Positions 1-7,967 of a stretch of 64,000 nucleotides of DNA are shown here, one piece after another. The notes beneath the pieces are model-generated. The model did not search any database, was not told the DNA's origin, and worked only from the letters and a program-made list of their open reading frames with translations. Location of the stretch: NCBI RefSeq assembly GCF_009856295.1, contig NZ_WMEU01000001.1, forward strand, positions 310,001 to 374,000. The letters are read 5' to 3'. The stretch comes from Pontibacillus yanchengensis. Lineage in GTDB: Bacteria; Bacillota; Bacilli; Bacillales; BH030062. Within the stretch, counting starts at the first letter, position 1. Every line of letters starts with the position of its first letter. A program made the position numbers and the translations under genes.

Positions 1-187
1 GGTCATTTTTCAAATCAGTCGTTATCTCTTCTGTCTCAAAAGAATTCTCTATTATTTCATCAATTGTTGGTTCAGCACTAGAATCTTCTTGGCCTGAAGT
101 ATTTAATACTAATATAAGAGCCACTACACCAACAATTGTAATTACGACTAACGCGGTGACCATCGACTTAAATAACCTTGAACTCAA
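1..187 (-). CDS. fliL: Flagellar basal-body protein FliL (5' part, cut by window edge)
   Basis: The first 62 codons are visible, starting at a TTG whose last bases overlap the swrD stop codon (TTGA) and which follows a GAGGAGGGA ribosome binding site. The peptide has a short basic start, one hydrophobic membrane segment at about residues 9-31, then an acidic periplasmic linker, as in FliL. FliL is a single-pass inner-membrane protein around the stator and rotor that supports torque generation. Its place directly after swrD in the fla/che operon supports the call. The C-terminal domain lies outside the window. Confidence 0.85.
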   Translation of the reverse strand, partial: MSSRLFKSMVTALVVITIVGVVALILVLNTSGQEDSSAEPTIDEIIENSFETEEITTDLKND

Positions 188-402
188 GAGGATCCCTCCT
201 CATTATCATTTTGAACCCCTACCAATCCTATTTGTCGATAGAATTGTTTCACTTGCGAAATGACTTCAGCATCTGTTTCCTTGACAATGACTTTCTTTCC
301 ATTACTTAATGTGATTGTGGTAGCGGGCAAACGTTGAACTTGCTCTATGTAAATAGCATTCAATGTAAACCGGTCACCATTTAGCTTGGTTAATGCAATC
401 AT
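184..402 (-). CDS. swrD: Swarming motility protein SwrD (FlbD family)
   Basis: A 72-residue protein of the FlbD/SwrD family, recognisable from its start (MIALTKLNGDRFTLN) and the IEQVQRLPATTITLSNGKK segment. In B. subtilis SwrD raises flagellar motor torque and is needed for swarming; it is not the Caulobacter regulator also called FlbD. It lies between flgE and fliL, as in B. subtilis. No convincing Shine-Dalgarno precedes the ATG, and a small hairpin with a pyrimidine-rich tail sits just upstream (418-443). Its stop overlaps the TTG start of fliL, suggesting coupled translation. Confidence 0.88.
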   Translation of the reverse strand: MIALTKLNGDRFTLNAIYIEQVQRLPATTITLSNGKKVIVKETDAEVISQVKQFYRQIGLVGVQNDNEEGSS

Positions 403-465
403 ATGTAAAAGGAGAAAGAGAACAACACGAAAAAGACGTTCTCCATCCCCATCCCCTCCTCTATA

Positions 466-1317
466 TTAACGTTTTAGATTGACAAGCTCTTGGAGGATTT
501 CATCAGATGTTGTAATGATTCGAGTATTAGCCTGGAAACCACGTTGAGCTGTAATCATTTCCGTGAATTCTCCACCCAGGTCAACATTGGACATTTCTAG
601 TGCGCCTGAGACTAGTTGTCCTGATCCTCCAGTACCTGGAATTTCTGTATCAGCTAAATCCTCTATTCCATCTCCAGAGTTATTAGTTGCTCTAAACATA
701 TTGCTACCAGCTTTTTCTAACCCAGCTGGGTTTGCAAATTTAGCCATTCGAACTTGTCCTGCAACTTGGTTGTCACCATTATCATCAATATAATTAACAG
801 AGCCATTGGAGGTAATACTAAAACTTTTCGCAGTTTCTGGGATATTGATTTTTGATAAATCACCACCCCCATCATTACTTCCACTTTCTCCTAATAGATA
901 TTGACCGTTGTTATTCACGATATCTCCCTGGTTATCTAAGTAGAAGTTACCTGAACGAGTATAATAGGTATCTCCAATATTATCTCCAGCTTCAACTGAA
1001 TCAGCTACTGCAAACATCCCATCCCCTTCAATTGCTAAATCAAGTGGGCGGTTCGTAGTTTGGCGATTACCTTGCGTATGAATGTTATCAATAGACCCTA
1101 ACTGCGAACCTAGTCCAACTTGGGAAGGGTTTTTACCGCCACGATCGTTAACGGGTCCTTCTGCGCCACTCACTGTCTGACTCATCATATCTTGAAACGT
1201 AACCCTTCCTTTTTTATAGCCAGATGTATTCACATTGGCAATGTTATTACCAATCACATCTAATTTTTGTTGCATACCTTTCATTCCGGAAATACCTGCA
1301 TACATTGAACGTAACAT
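466..1317 (-). CDS. flgE: Flagellar hook protein FlgE (FlgE/FlgG-type)
   Basis: A 283-residue axial flagellar protein that builds the hook outside the cell. The start MLRSMYAGISGM and the block LDVIGNNIANVNTSGYKK are the conserved N-terminal rod/hook signature, and the C-terminus (GGEFTEMITAQRGFQANTRIIT) is the matching hook C-terminal domain. An in-frame upstream start would add 15 residues not found in this family, so the ATG at 1317, about 12 nt after AAGGA, was chosen. It lies after flgD and the small TIGR02530-type gene. Older Bacillus annotations call the orthologue FlgG. Confidence 0.9.
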   Translation of the reverse strand: MLRSMYAGISGMKGMQQKLDVIGNNIANVNTSGYKKGRVTFQDMMSQTVSGAEGPVNDRGGKNPSQVGLGSQLGSIDNIHTQGNRQTTNRPLDLAIEGDGMFAVADSVEAGDNIGDTYYTRSGNFYLDNQGDIVNNNGQYLLGESGSNDGGGDLSKINIPETAKSFSITSNGSVNYIDDNGDNQVAGQVRMAKFANPAGLEKAGSNMFRATNNSGDGIEDLADTEIPGTGGSGQLVSGALEMSNVDLGGEFTEMITAQRGFQANTRIITTSDEILQELVNLKR

Positions 1318-1398
1318 AAGGTTATTCAATCCTTTCAAAATGTAATAGTAGAGCTGCTTCAATCAGTCCACAGCTTGTAGGCCTCCCGTAGGTCCAGC

Positions 1399-1776
1399 CT
1401 AATCTTCCATTAAAATTGTTCCATTAATATTCGTAAAGATTTGCGATGCAGCTTCTTTTCGATCCATGGCTGTAATGACTGTATCATTTTTCGCGCTGAC
1501 TACTAGTGCTGCATCTTTCGTTACCACTAGTGACTCTGTGACTCCTTTAGCTTTCGCTTCCTTTACTTTTGATGAAATTGTTTCCCATACATTATCCTGT
1601 ATGTGAATGTTTCGTTCTTGTAACCTTGTCCTCGCATGTTTACTAATAGTTAAACTTTCTACTTCTTTTTGAAGTACTTCTTGAAAAGACGCAGTGTTAC
1701 TTGAGGAAACATTAGTAGTCTTAGTTTTTGGAAGCTGTAAGGGTTTGTGTTGTAACTGATGGATTCTCGGATCCAT
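1399..1776 (-). CDS. Flagellar operon protein, TIGR02530 type
   Basis: A 125-residue soluble protein lying between flgD and flgE. Its middle (SKHARTRLQERNI, then VWETISSKVKEAKAKG and SLVVTKDAALVVSAKNDTV) matches my memory of the TIGR02530 'flagellar operon protein' family found in Bacilli and Clostridia, whose function is unknown to me. There is no signal peptide or membrane segment. Location between the hook cap and hook genes suggests a role in hook assembly or its control, but that is inference from context only. Confidence 0.75.
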   Translation of the reverse strand: MDPRIHQLQHKPLQLPKTKTTNVSSSNTASFQEVLQKEVESLTISKHARTRLQERNIHIQDNVWETISSKVKEAKAKGVTESLVVTKDAALVVSAKNDTVITAMDRKEAASQIFTNINGTILMED

Positions 1777-1791
1777 GATACCCCTTCTTTC

Positions 1792-2247
1792 TTATTCACT
1801 CGCCTCGTTGCTAACTCGAGTAATCGAATTAGTACTAATTCGATCACCATTCGCTAATTCAAGTTCAATTTTTTCTCCTTTTTTCGAGACGGCTGCTACT
1901 TTACTGGTTTCACTTCCTGTTGTCCCATTTTCATTCGAAATTTCGTAGGAAACTTGTTTGCCTATCATATTACTGTACCGTACAACAGGTGCTTCGGATT
2001 GAGCCTCCGTAAGCTTTTGAATGGCATCGGACATGTTTGTCATTTGTTCTAATGTCGAAAAACTAGTCATCTGTGAAATAAACTCTTTATCTTTCATAGG
2101 GCTCGTCGGATCTTGATTTTGTAACTGAGTCATCAAAATTTTTAGAAAATCATCTTTTCCGAGGGTGGCACTTTTTGATTCTTGGGACTTGGATTGGTTT
2201 TGGGTTTGTAAATATAATGATGGATCAATACTAGGCATTGCATTCAC
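1792..2247 (-). CDS. flgD: Flagellar hook assembly (capping) protein FlgD
   Basis: A 151-residue scaffold that caps the growing hook and lets FlgE subunits fold into place. The diagnostic N-terminal block [19 protein letters not shown] followed by [20 protein letters not shown] is clear at about residues 29-72. It is shorter than enterobacterial FlgD, lacking most of the C-terminal domain, as in Bacillus. It abuts fliK, whose product controls how long FlgD-capped hook growth continues. Confidence 0.93.
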   Translation of the reverse strand: MNAMPSIDPSLYLQTQNQSKSQESKSATLGKDDFLKILMTQLQNQDPTSPMKDKEFISQMTSFSTLEQMTNMSDAIQKLTEAQSEAPVVRYSNMIGKQVSYEISNENGTTGSETSKVAAVSKKGEKIELELANGDRISTNSITRVSNEASE

Positions 2248-3780
2248 CTACACTTTCTCATTCATTAATAAGTCATGGAAACTCACATTCTCTGAATCTT
2301 CTTCATACTCCTCATCAGCCTCATAGGTAGAATGGAAGTTTTGGGTCTGTTCCTCATCTTTATCAGCTTGGTCTTTATCTAGTAAGTGGCTTTCCTGGGA
2401 AGAAGTTAGTTGATCATGCTTTTCAACTTGAACTTGGCTTGGTGAGAACATGTGACGAAGCTGTTGCAGATTTCCTTCCAACATTTCTTTAGCTGCCTGG
2501 GAAGTCACCATGATTTTTACCATCATCTCGCCATTTTGTTGTGTCATCTTCACCATCATATCTCCTAGTTGACCAGGGTTTAACTTAATGGATAGCTGTG
2601 AACTTCCTTTGTGAATGGAAAACTTACTACGATTCATGACTTTTTGAAATTCTTCAACTAATTGTTTCTGCATACTCTCATTCGACTGAGAGCCATTAAG
2701 CTTAATTACCATCTGTTCTTGTTTAGACATGGGTACCATATCTGAAGTACTAAACTGGGATGGAGATGTTTTCAAATTTTGTTGTTCTTGGTTTGCAGCT
2801 TTTGAACCTTCTGTATTCATACGTTGCCATGCGCTTCGAATCCAGTTTGCAAACTCGTTTCTTGTGACTGTAGCATTTTGACCATATTGATTCTGATTTG
2901 CTAATGAACTACGTTTTTTAAGATTAGATAAAGCTTGTTGCCATGACTCTAGTGCTTTATCTGACACACCTTCTTGTTTTAGTTGCTGCAGTATTTGATT
3001 GGGTGCTTGCGATTGGGATTTGTCCATTTGTACCCATTGTTTAGCTATTTCAAAAAGCTTTTTCTCTAATGTAGCCATTTGGCTTTTTGTTAATTGTGTT
3101 TCTTGGTCTAGATTTTGCAGACTTGTCGTTAGTTGCAGTACTAATTTTTCCATAGCTTTGGCTTCTTCACCTTGTTTATTGAAAGTTACGTTATTTTGTT
3201 GCAAACCTGAATCAGCTATAAAACTTGTTGCGAATTGAGTATTTAACGTGATTGATTGCCGTTGTAATTGCTTAAGCTGGCTTTCAATAGCAGAACCAAG
3301 TTCCGTACTCCTATATCCTGGATTAGCTTGGAACCATGTTTGGACTGTCATCAACTGAATAGATGAGTCATTAGAGTCTAGAGTGTCCAAATTCAAAATT
3401 GATAGAATAGATTGATTGTTTTCGAACAAATCTTCTATATTTTTTTGTTTTTGATTTGAAAGTTTTGACCACAAATCACTATTTTTTAAATTTGTAAGCA
3501 TATCTGAGTTTAATGTTAGTTCTTCTTTGGGTATTGATTGAAAGAATTGTTTTACGTGAGTTAGTAAAGATTTCATCTGTTCTGAAAATTGACTAGATGA
3601 AACGAGCTCATTGAGTCCTTTTTGTAATTCAGACTTTGATGTAGTATTTTGAAGAACGGATTGCATAGCGTTTCTGAAACTTTTTCTTGAACCACTCTGG
3701 GCGGACTGATTCATGACTTGTTTTAATGAATGCTTCGATTGACTTAGCACCTGAGATAACATCATTACGTTATTGCTCAT
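2248..3780 (-). CDS. fliK: Flagellar hook-length control protein FliK
   Basis: About 510 residues: a long Gln/Ser-rich low-complexity region and a compact C-terminal domain near residues 390-455 with LSIKLNPGQLGDMMVKM, the FliK C-terminal signature. FliK is a secreted molecular ruler that switches the export gate from hook to filament substrates. The longest frame begins six codons earlier, but those codons are the ribosome binding site itself (AAAGGGGGTGA), so the ATG at 3780 was chosen. The tail is strongly acidic. Its neighbours are ylxF upstream and flgD downstream. Confidence 0.9.
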   Translation of the reverse strand: MSNNVMMLSQVLSQSKHSLKQVMNQSAQSGSRKSFRNAMQSVLQNTTSKSELQKGLNELVSSSQFSEQMKSLLTHVKQFFQSIPKEELTLNSDMLTNLKNSDLWSKLSNQKQKNIEDLFENNQSILSILNLDTLDSNDSSIQLMTVQTWFQANPGYRSTELGSAIESQLKQLQRQSITLNTQFATSFIADSGLQQNNVTFNKQGEEAKAMEKLVLQLTTSLQNLDQETQLTKSQMATLEKKLFEIAKQWVQMDKSQSQAPNQILQQLKQEGVSDKALESWQQALSNLKKRSSLANQNQYGQNATVTRNEFANWIRSAWQRMNTEGSKAANQEQQNLKTSPSQFSTSDMVPMSKQEQMVIKLNGSQSNESMQKQLVEEFQKVMNRSKFSIHKGSSQLSIKLNPGQLGDMMVKMTQQNGEMMVKIMVTSQAAKEMLEGNLQQLRHMFSPSQVQVEKHDQLTSSQESHLLDKDQADKDEEQTQNFHSTYEADEEYEEDSENVSFHDLLMNEKV

Positions 3781-3817
3781 ATTTTCACCCCCTTTCAAAG
3801 GGTTTTGTTTACATACA

Positions 3818-4411
3818 TTAAGGATTACTATTATTAACTAAAGCACTCGTTAACGTTGCAGCCTGTTCAGGGCTCATTTTAGCAAATATATTACCACGTT
3901 CTTCATCAGGCATTTGTTGGAGGATGGAAACGGCGGTAGATTGGTCTAATTGTGCAATAATCGGAGCCGCTTCTTCAGGATCCATCTCTTTAAATGATGA
4001 AGACATATTCTTCATTATTTCGGATCGCTGTTGGTCTGATTTTGCCTTTTCATTTAATTGATTCGTTAACTCTTCTATCTGTTGGTTGAGTTCTTCAATG
4101 GTTTGGTTTTTCTGCGAGACCGTCCCTTTTAACTGCTGAATTTGAGCGTTTTGATCTTGAACTGTCGCTTGAAGTTCAGCAGATTGTGGTTCCTGGTTTT
4201 CTTGAGTGTTGTCAGAAGAAACCATTGACGAAACCACCGGAATCTTGCCACCATACTCTTGAACTTTTTGAAAGACGTTCACTCCACCTATCGTCATTAC
4301 AATTAAGGCGAAGGTAACGGCAAATAGTAATGGAATTAGGATAACGAAGACAAACCATTGGAATTTATTTGTCTTTTTTGATTCTAGTTGGTTGTATTCC
4401 TGTTCTGCCAT
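3818..4411 (-). CDS. ylxF: MotE-like flagellar protein YlxF
   Basis: About 197 residues: a membrane segment near residues 20-40 (FVFVILIPLLFAVTFALIV), a Gln-rich coiled coil at about 85-130, and a C-terminal helical domain (EAAPIIAQLDQSTAVSILQQM) resembling the MgtE N-terminal repeat, as in MotE-type proteins. It probably works with the export apparatus or basal body; MotE chaperones the periplasmic protein MotC in rhizobia, but that role is not established in Bacillus. The ATG at 4411 follows AGGTGA at good spacing; an alternative GTG at 4420 would overlap the fliJ stop. Confidence 0.82.
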   Translation of the reverse strand: MAEQEYNQLESKKTNKFQWFVFVILIPLLFAVTFALIVMTIGGVNVFQKVQEYGGKIPVVSSMVSSDNTQENQEPQSAELQATVQDQNAQIQQLKGTVSQKNQTIEELNQQIEELTNQLNEKAKSDQQRSEIMKNMSSSFKEMDPEEAAPIIAQLDQSTAVSILQQMPDEERGNIFAKMSPEQAATLTSALVNNSNP

Positions 4412-4416
4412 TACAT

Positions 4417-4863
4417 TCACCTATTCCCCTGACTTATAAACTGTTGCATAGAAATCTCATCCATTTGTTTCTTCTCATTTTCCATTTGTAAAGAATAGAG
4501 ATTATGCTCTTTCCTATCAATAATCTTTTCATACTTCTTCATTTCAACATGAGCAAATGTTAATTCTTCTTGTTTATTTTCCATATGATTTCGAGCTTCT
4601 TGAACGGAAGACTGCATTTGAGTAATCTGCTTATTTAATTGTTCGATATAATTGTGTGTCATATGTAGTTCAGTAACTTGAGTACTTTGTTGCAATTGAT
4701 GTTGGTAGTATTCCTCAGCTTGTTCTTTTTTCTTTAAAAGTTCATACATTGTCGTTGCAACCTGTTCAAACTCTTCTATAGATTCTTGGTATATTTTGTG
4801 AGCTACGTTTTTATCTGTTTCTTTTAATTGGAGTAATTTATGAAACGTTGCAATATCCGCCAC
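4417..4863 (-). CDS. fliJ: Flagellar export chaperone FliJ
   Basis: A 148-residue, almost wholly alpha-helical coiled-coil protein with no membrane segment, the usual length for FliJ. FliJ forms the central stalk of the FliI hexamer and couples the ATPase to the FlhA export gate, much like the gamma subunit of ATP synthase. Sequence conservation in this family is low, so the call rests on coiled-coil character and position directly after fliI. Translation starts at GTG behind GGGGAGTGA. Confidence 0.9.
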   Translation of the reverse strand: MADIATFHKLLQLKETDKNVAHKIYQESIEEFEQVATTMYELLKKKEQAEEYYQHQLQQSTQVTELHMTHNYIEQLNKQITQMQSSVQEARNHMENKQEELTFAHVEMKKYEKIIDRKEHNLYSLQMENEKKQMDEISMQQFISQGNR

Positions 4864-4869
4864 TAACTA

Positions 4870-6189
4870 TCACTCCCCTCGCCCTACTAACTTCAACAGC
4901 TGACTTACTGCTTCATCTTGTCTAACTACTTCTTCCGTTCCCTGTTTCAAAAATGAAATAATACTAGGATGGTACTGAATTGCTTGATCCACATCTCTTG
5001 ATGTTCCTTTTTTATAAGCACCTATTTGGATGAGCTCTTGGTTTTCTTCATATGTTGCAAGCATTGACCTAAGTTCATTTGCAGCGTCTTGGTGTTGAGT
5101 AGATGTGATTTGTTTCATCACTCTACTGATTGATTTAAGTATGTTTACTGCTGGAAACTGCCCTTGTTCAGCAAGTTTTCGATCTAATACAAAATGTCCA
5201 TCTAATATACCTCTTACTGTATCTGATATTGGTTCGTTGAGGTCATCTCCATCCACTAACACTGTATAAAATGCTGTAATGGTCCCTAAATAATTTGTGC
5301 CTGTACGTTCTAATAACTTTGGCAATATTGCGAACACACTTGGTGTGTAGCCTTTCGTTGTTGGAGGCTCACCTGTAGCTAGTCCAACTTCCCGCTGCGC
5401 CATAGCTACTCTTGTTACTGAATCCATCATAAGGTTCACATTAAAACCAAGGTCTCGAAAATATTCACTAATTGCTGTAGCTGTATAGGCACCTTTTATA
5501 CGCATAAGGGCTGGTTGGTCTGAGGTTGCCACTACTACAATTGATTTTTTTAACCCTTCAGAACCTAAGTCTTTCTCGATAAATTCCTTAACTTCCCGGC
5601 CCCGTTCTCCTATCAACGCAATCACATTAATGTCAGCACCACTGTTACGAGCAATCATCCCCATTAAAGTGCTCTTTCCCACACCACTACCCGCAAAAAT
5701 GCCAATCCGCTGGCCTTTTCCTACCGTTAAAAGTGTATCAATTAATCTGACCCCTACTTGGATTGGTTCCTGGATTCTTGGTCTAGATAATGGGTTCGGG
5801 GGTGATTGATCGGTTGGATACATCTCTAACCCTTTCGGTAATTGCGTGTCTTCATATAGAGGACGACCTAGAGAATCAATAACTTGTCCAATCAGCCCTC
5901 TGCCTATTTTAATTTGTAATGGATCACCAGTAGATTCGACCAGACATCCTGGAGCAATATCCGTTATCTCAGAATAAGGCATAAGGAGTACATTTTCGTT
6001 ATGAAAACCAACAACTTCAGCTAAAATGTGTTGTCCTTTCTTAGGACTAGAATGAATAATGCATACCTCACCAACACTTGCTTCCGGCCCTTTAGACTCA
6101 ATCATAAGCCCTACAACTCTATGAATTTTACCGTACCTTTTAAAGGTATCAAGATGAGGAATCTCTTCAGTAAGTTGACTCATTCTCAC
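4870..6189 (-). CDS. fliI: Flagellum-specific ATPase FliI
   Basis: A 439-residue ATPase of the F1-beta/type III export family. Walker A is GIFAGSGVGKST at about residues 163-174; IALIGERGREV, MMDSVTRVAMAQREV and AREVGLATGEPP-like blocks are typical. It hydrolyses ATP at the base of the flagellar export apparatus, with FliH as regulator and FliJ as stalk. The frame starts at a GTG 9 nt after GAGGAGG and overlaps the end of fliH by 23 nt; an ATG two codons later is the alternative. Confidence 0.96.
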   Translation of the reverse strand: MRMSQLTEEIPHLDTFKRYGKIHRVVGLMIESKGPEASVGEVCIIHSSPKKGQHILAEVVGFHNENVLLMPYSEITDIAPGCLVESTGDPLQIKIGRGLIGQVIDSLGRPLYEDTQLPKGLEMYPTDQSPPNPLSRPRIQEPIQVGVRLIDTLLTVGKGQRIGIFAGSGVGKSTLMGMIARNSGADINVIALIGERGREVKEFIEKDLGSEGLKKSIVVVATSDQPALMRIKGAYTATAISEYFRDLGFNVNLMMDSVTRVAMAQREVGLATGEPPTTKGYTPSVFAILPKLLERTGTNYLGTITAFYTVLVDGDDLNEPISDTVRGILDGHFVLDRKLAEQGQFPAVNILKSISRVMKQITSTQHQDAANELRSMLATYEENQELIQIGAYKKGTSRDVDQAIQYHPSIISFLKQGTEEVVRQDEAVSQLLKLVGRGE

Positions 6190-6949
6190 TGGCTTTGGCC
6201 TCCTCTAATAATTCAAGCAATTTCGTGCGTAATTCTTGTAATTGGCTATCGATACTGGCATCGACTCTACCAAATGATGATTCTGCATAGCATTGGTAAG
6301 GATTTACATTATGTTTAGGAAAGATAGATAAATCTGCTTGCTGATCTACTATCATTTGTAACTCTGCTTTCTGTTCCACAACTTGGTCATATTGCTCAGG
6401 ATGTACATAAATAGATATTTGTCCTTGTTCTTTCACTTCTTCTATAAGCGCACGAACTATTTCCACAAATTGATATGGTTCTTCCTGTAGCTTCGTATTT
6501 AGAATTTTTGAAGCAGAAGCAATCCCTAAATGAAGTATCGTTTCTTCACTTTCTTCAACTCGTTGCTTATAATCTTGTTCAGCACGATTAATAATGAACT
6601 GAGCTTGTTGGATAAGATGTTCGTATTCTGATTCTGCTTCTACTTTTCCTTCAGCAAATCCGTCTTTATAAGCCTCTTCTTTTACTTGTTGAATCAAATT
6701 CTGTTTTTCTTGATCCCAATTGCTTTTTTGTTGCTCGATATCAGTTTGGGCTTCATCTATCAGTTGTTGTGCTTTTTCTTCAGCATTTTTTAAGGTTTCT
6801 TCCGCTTGAACAAATGTTTCATCAGCTTGTCTCTTAACTTGTTCAGCATGTTCTTGTGTTACTTCAACTTCATTATCACTCTGTATATCTTGTCTTACTT
6901 GTTGAGCGTTGATTGGCTTTAATCCAATTACTCTTTTCGAGTTAGACAA
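6167..6949 (-). CDS. fliH: Flagellar assembly protein FliH
   Basis: A 260-residue FliH/YscL-type protein: a long charged, Gln/Glu-rich coiled coil at about residues 30-140, then a globular C-terminal domain (LHLGIASASKIL, EQGQISIYVHPEQYD, SFGRVDASIDSQLQELR) related to V-ATPase subunit E. FliH binds and restrains FliI and carries it to the C ring. The TTG start at 6949 lies 8 nt after GGGGGTGA inside the end of fliG and overlaps the fliG stop by 8 nt; earlier in-frame starts have no binding site. Confidence 0.9.
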   Translation of the reverse strand: MSNSKRVIGLKPINAQQVRQDIQSDNEVEVTQEHAEQVKRQADETFVQAEETLKNAEEKAQQLIDEAQTDIEQQKSNWDQEKQNLIQQVKEEAYKDGFAEGKVEAESEYEHLIQQAQFIINRAEQDYKQRVEESEETILHLGIASASKILNTKLQEEPYQFVEIVRALIEEVKEQGQISIYVHPEQYDQVVEQKAELQMIVDQQADLSIFPKHNVNPYQCYAESSFGRVDASIDSQLQELRTKLLELLEEAKASENESTY

Positions 6950-7955
6950 TAATATCGTCACCCCCGCCTCGAGCAATTACTATTTCACCAACATCTTCTA
7001 ATCTTCTTATAACTGCAACTATTCTAGACTGACTTTCCTCTACATCTTTGAGTCTTACTGGCCCCATGTATTCCATTTCCTCTCTAAATGTTTCAGCCAT
7101 ACGGTTAGACATATTGTTAAATACGACCTCTTTTACTTCTTCACTAGCTACTTTCAGAGAAAGCATAAGATCCTCGTTCTCAACTTCTCTAATTACACGT
7201 TGAATAGCTCGATTATCAAGAGTCACAATATCTTCAAATACAAACATACGTTTCTTAATTTCTTCAGCCAATTCTGGATCTTGAATTTCTAAAGAATCTA
7301 ATATTGTTCTCTCTGTACTTCGATCTACTCCATTTAACACCTCAACCACTGCTTCAATTCCACCAGTTTGTGTGTAGTCTTGTGTAACTGTAGTAGAAAG
7401 TTTCCTTTCTAGTATTTGTTCTACCTCACTAATGACCTCCGGTGATGTAGAATCCATAATAGCAATACGTTTTGCTATATCAGCCTGCATTTCTTGAGGC
7501 AGTTCTGATAAAATTTGAGCGGATTGCTCAGAATCTAAATAGGATAGAACGAGTGCAATGGTTTGAGGATGTTCATTTTGAATGAAATTTAGAATTTGAG
7601 CTGGATCAGCTTTTCGAGCAAAATCGAATGGTCTTACCTGTAAGGAGGAAGTAAGTCTATTAATAAGATTGGATGCTTCAGATTCTCCTAAAGCTTTTTC
7701 AAGCACTGTCTTCGCGTATCCAATCCCTCCTTGTGAAATGTAGTCTTGTGCTAAAGCTATTTGATGAAATTGATCTAGGATTTGCTCTTTTTGTTCTGGT
7801 TCTACTTTTTTAACGGATGATATTTCTAATGTTAGTTTTTCAATTTCTTCTTCTGTTAAATGCTTGTACACTTGTGCTGATACATCAGGCCCAAGAGATA
7901 TGAGTAACACAGCAGCTTTTTGCTTGCCAGTCATCTCACTCTTTTGCTTTGCCAT
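6942..7955 (-). CDS. fliG: Flagellar motor switch protein FliG
   Basis: A 337-residue C-ring protein that interacts with the stator to generate torque. Conserved blocks include TGKQKAAVLLISLGPDVSAQ at the N-terminus (FliF binding), the middle EHPQTIALVLSYL motif, and the C-terminal charged torque helix region (LKVASEEVKEVVFNNMSNR). Length fits the family. The ATG follows TAGGAGGAAGC. Translation of fliH appears coupled to its end. Confidence 0.96.
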   Translation of the reverse strand: MAKQKSEMTGKQKAAVLLISLGPDVSAQVYKHLTEEEIEKLTLEISSVKKVEPEQKEQILDQFHQIALAQDYISQGGIGYAKTVLEKALGESEASNLINRLTSSLQVRPFDFARKADPAQILNFIQNEHPQTIALVLSYLDSEQSAQILSELPQEMQADIAKRIAIMDSTSPEVISEVEQILERKLSTTVTQDYTQTGGIEAVVEVLNGVDRSTERTILDSLEIQDPELAEEIKKRMFVFEDIVTLDNRAIQRVIREVENEDLMLSLKVASEEVKEVVFNNMSNRMAETFREEMEYMGPVRLKDVEESQSRIVAVIRRLEDVGEIVIARGGGDDIIV

Positions 7956-7967
7956 AAACGCTTCCTC

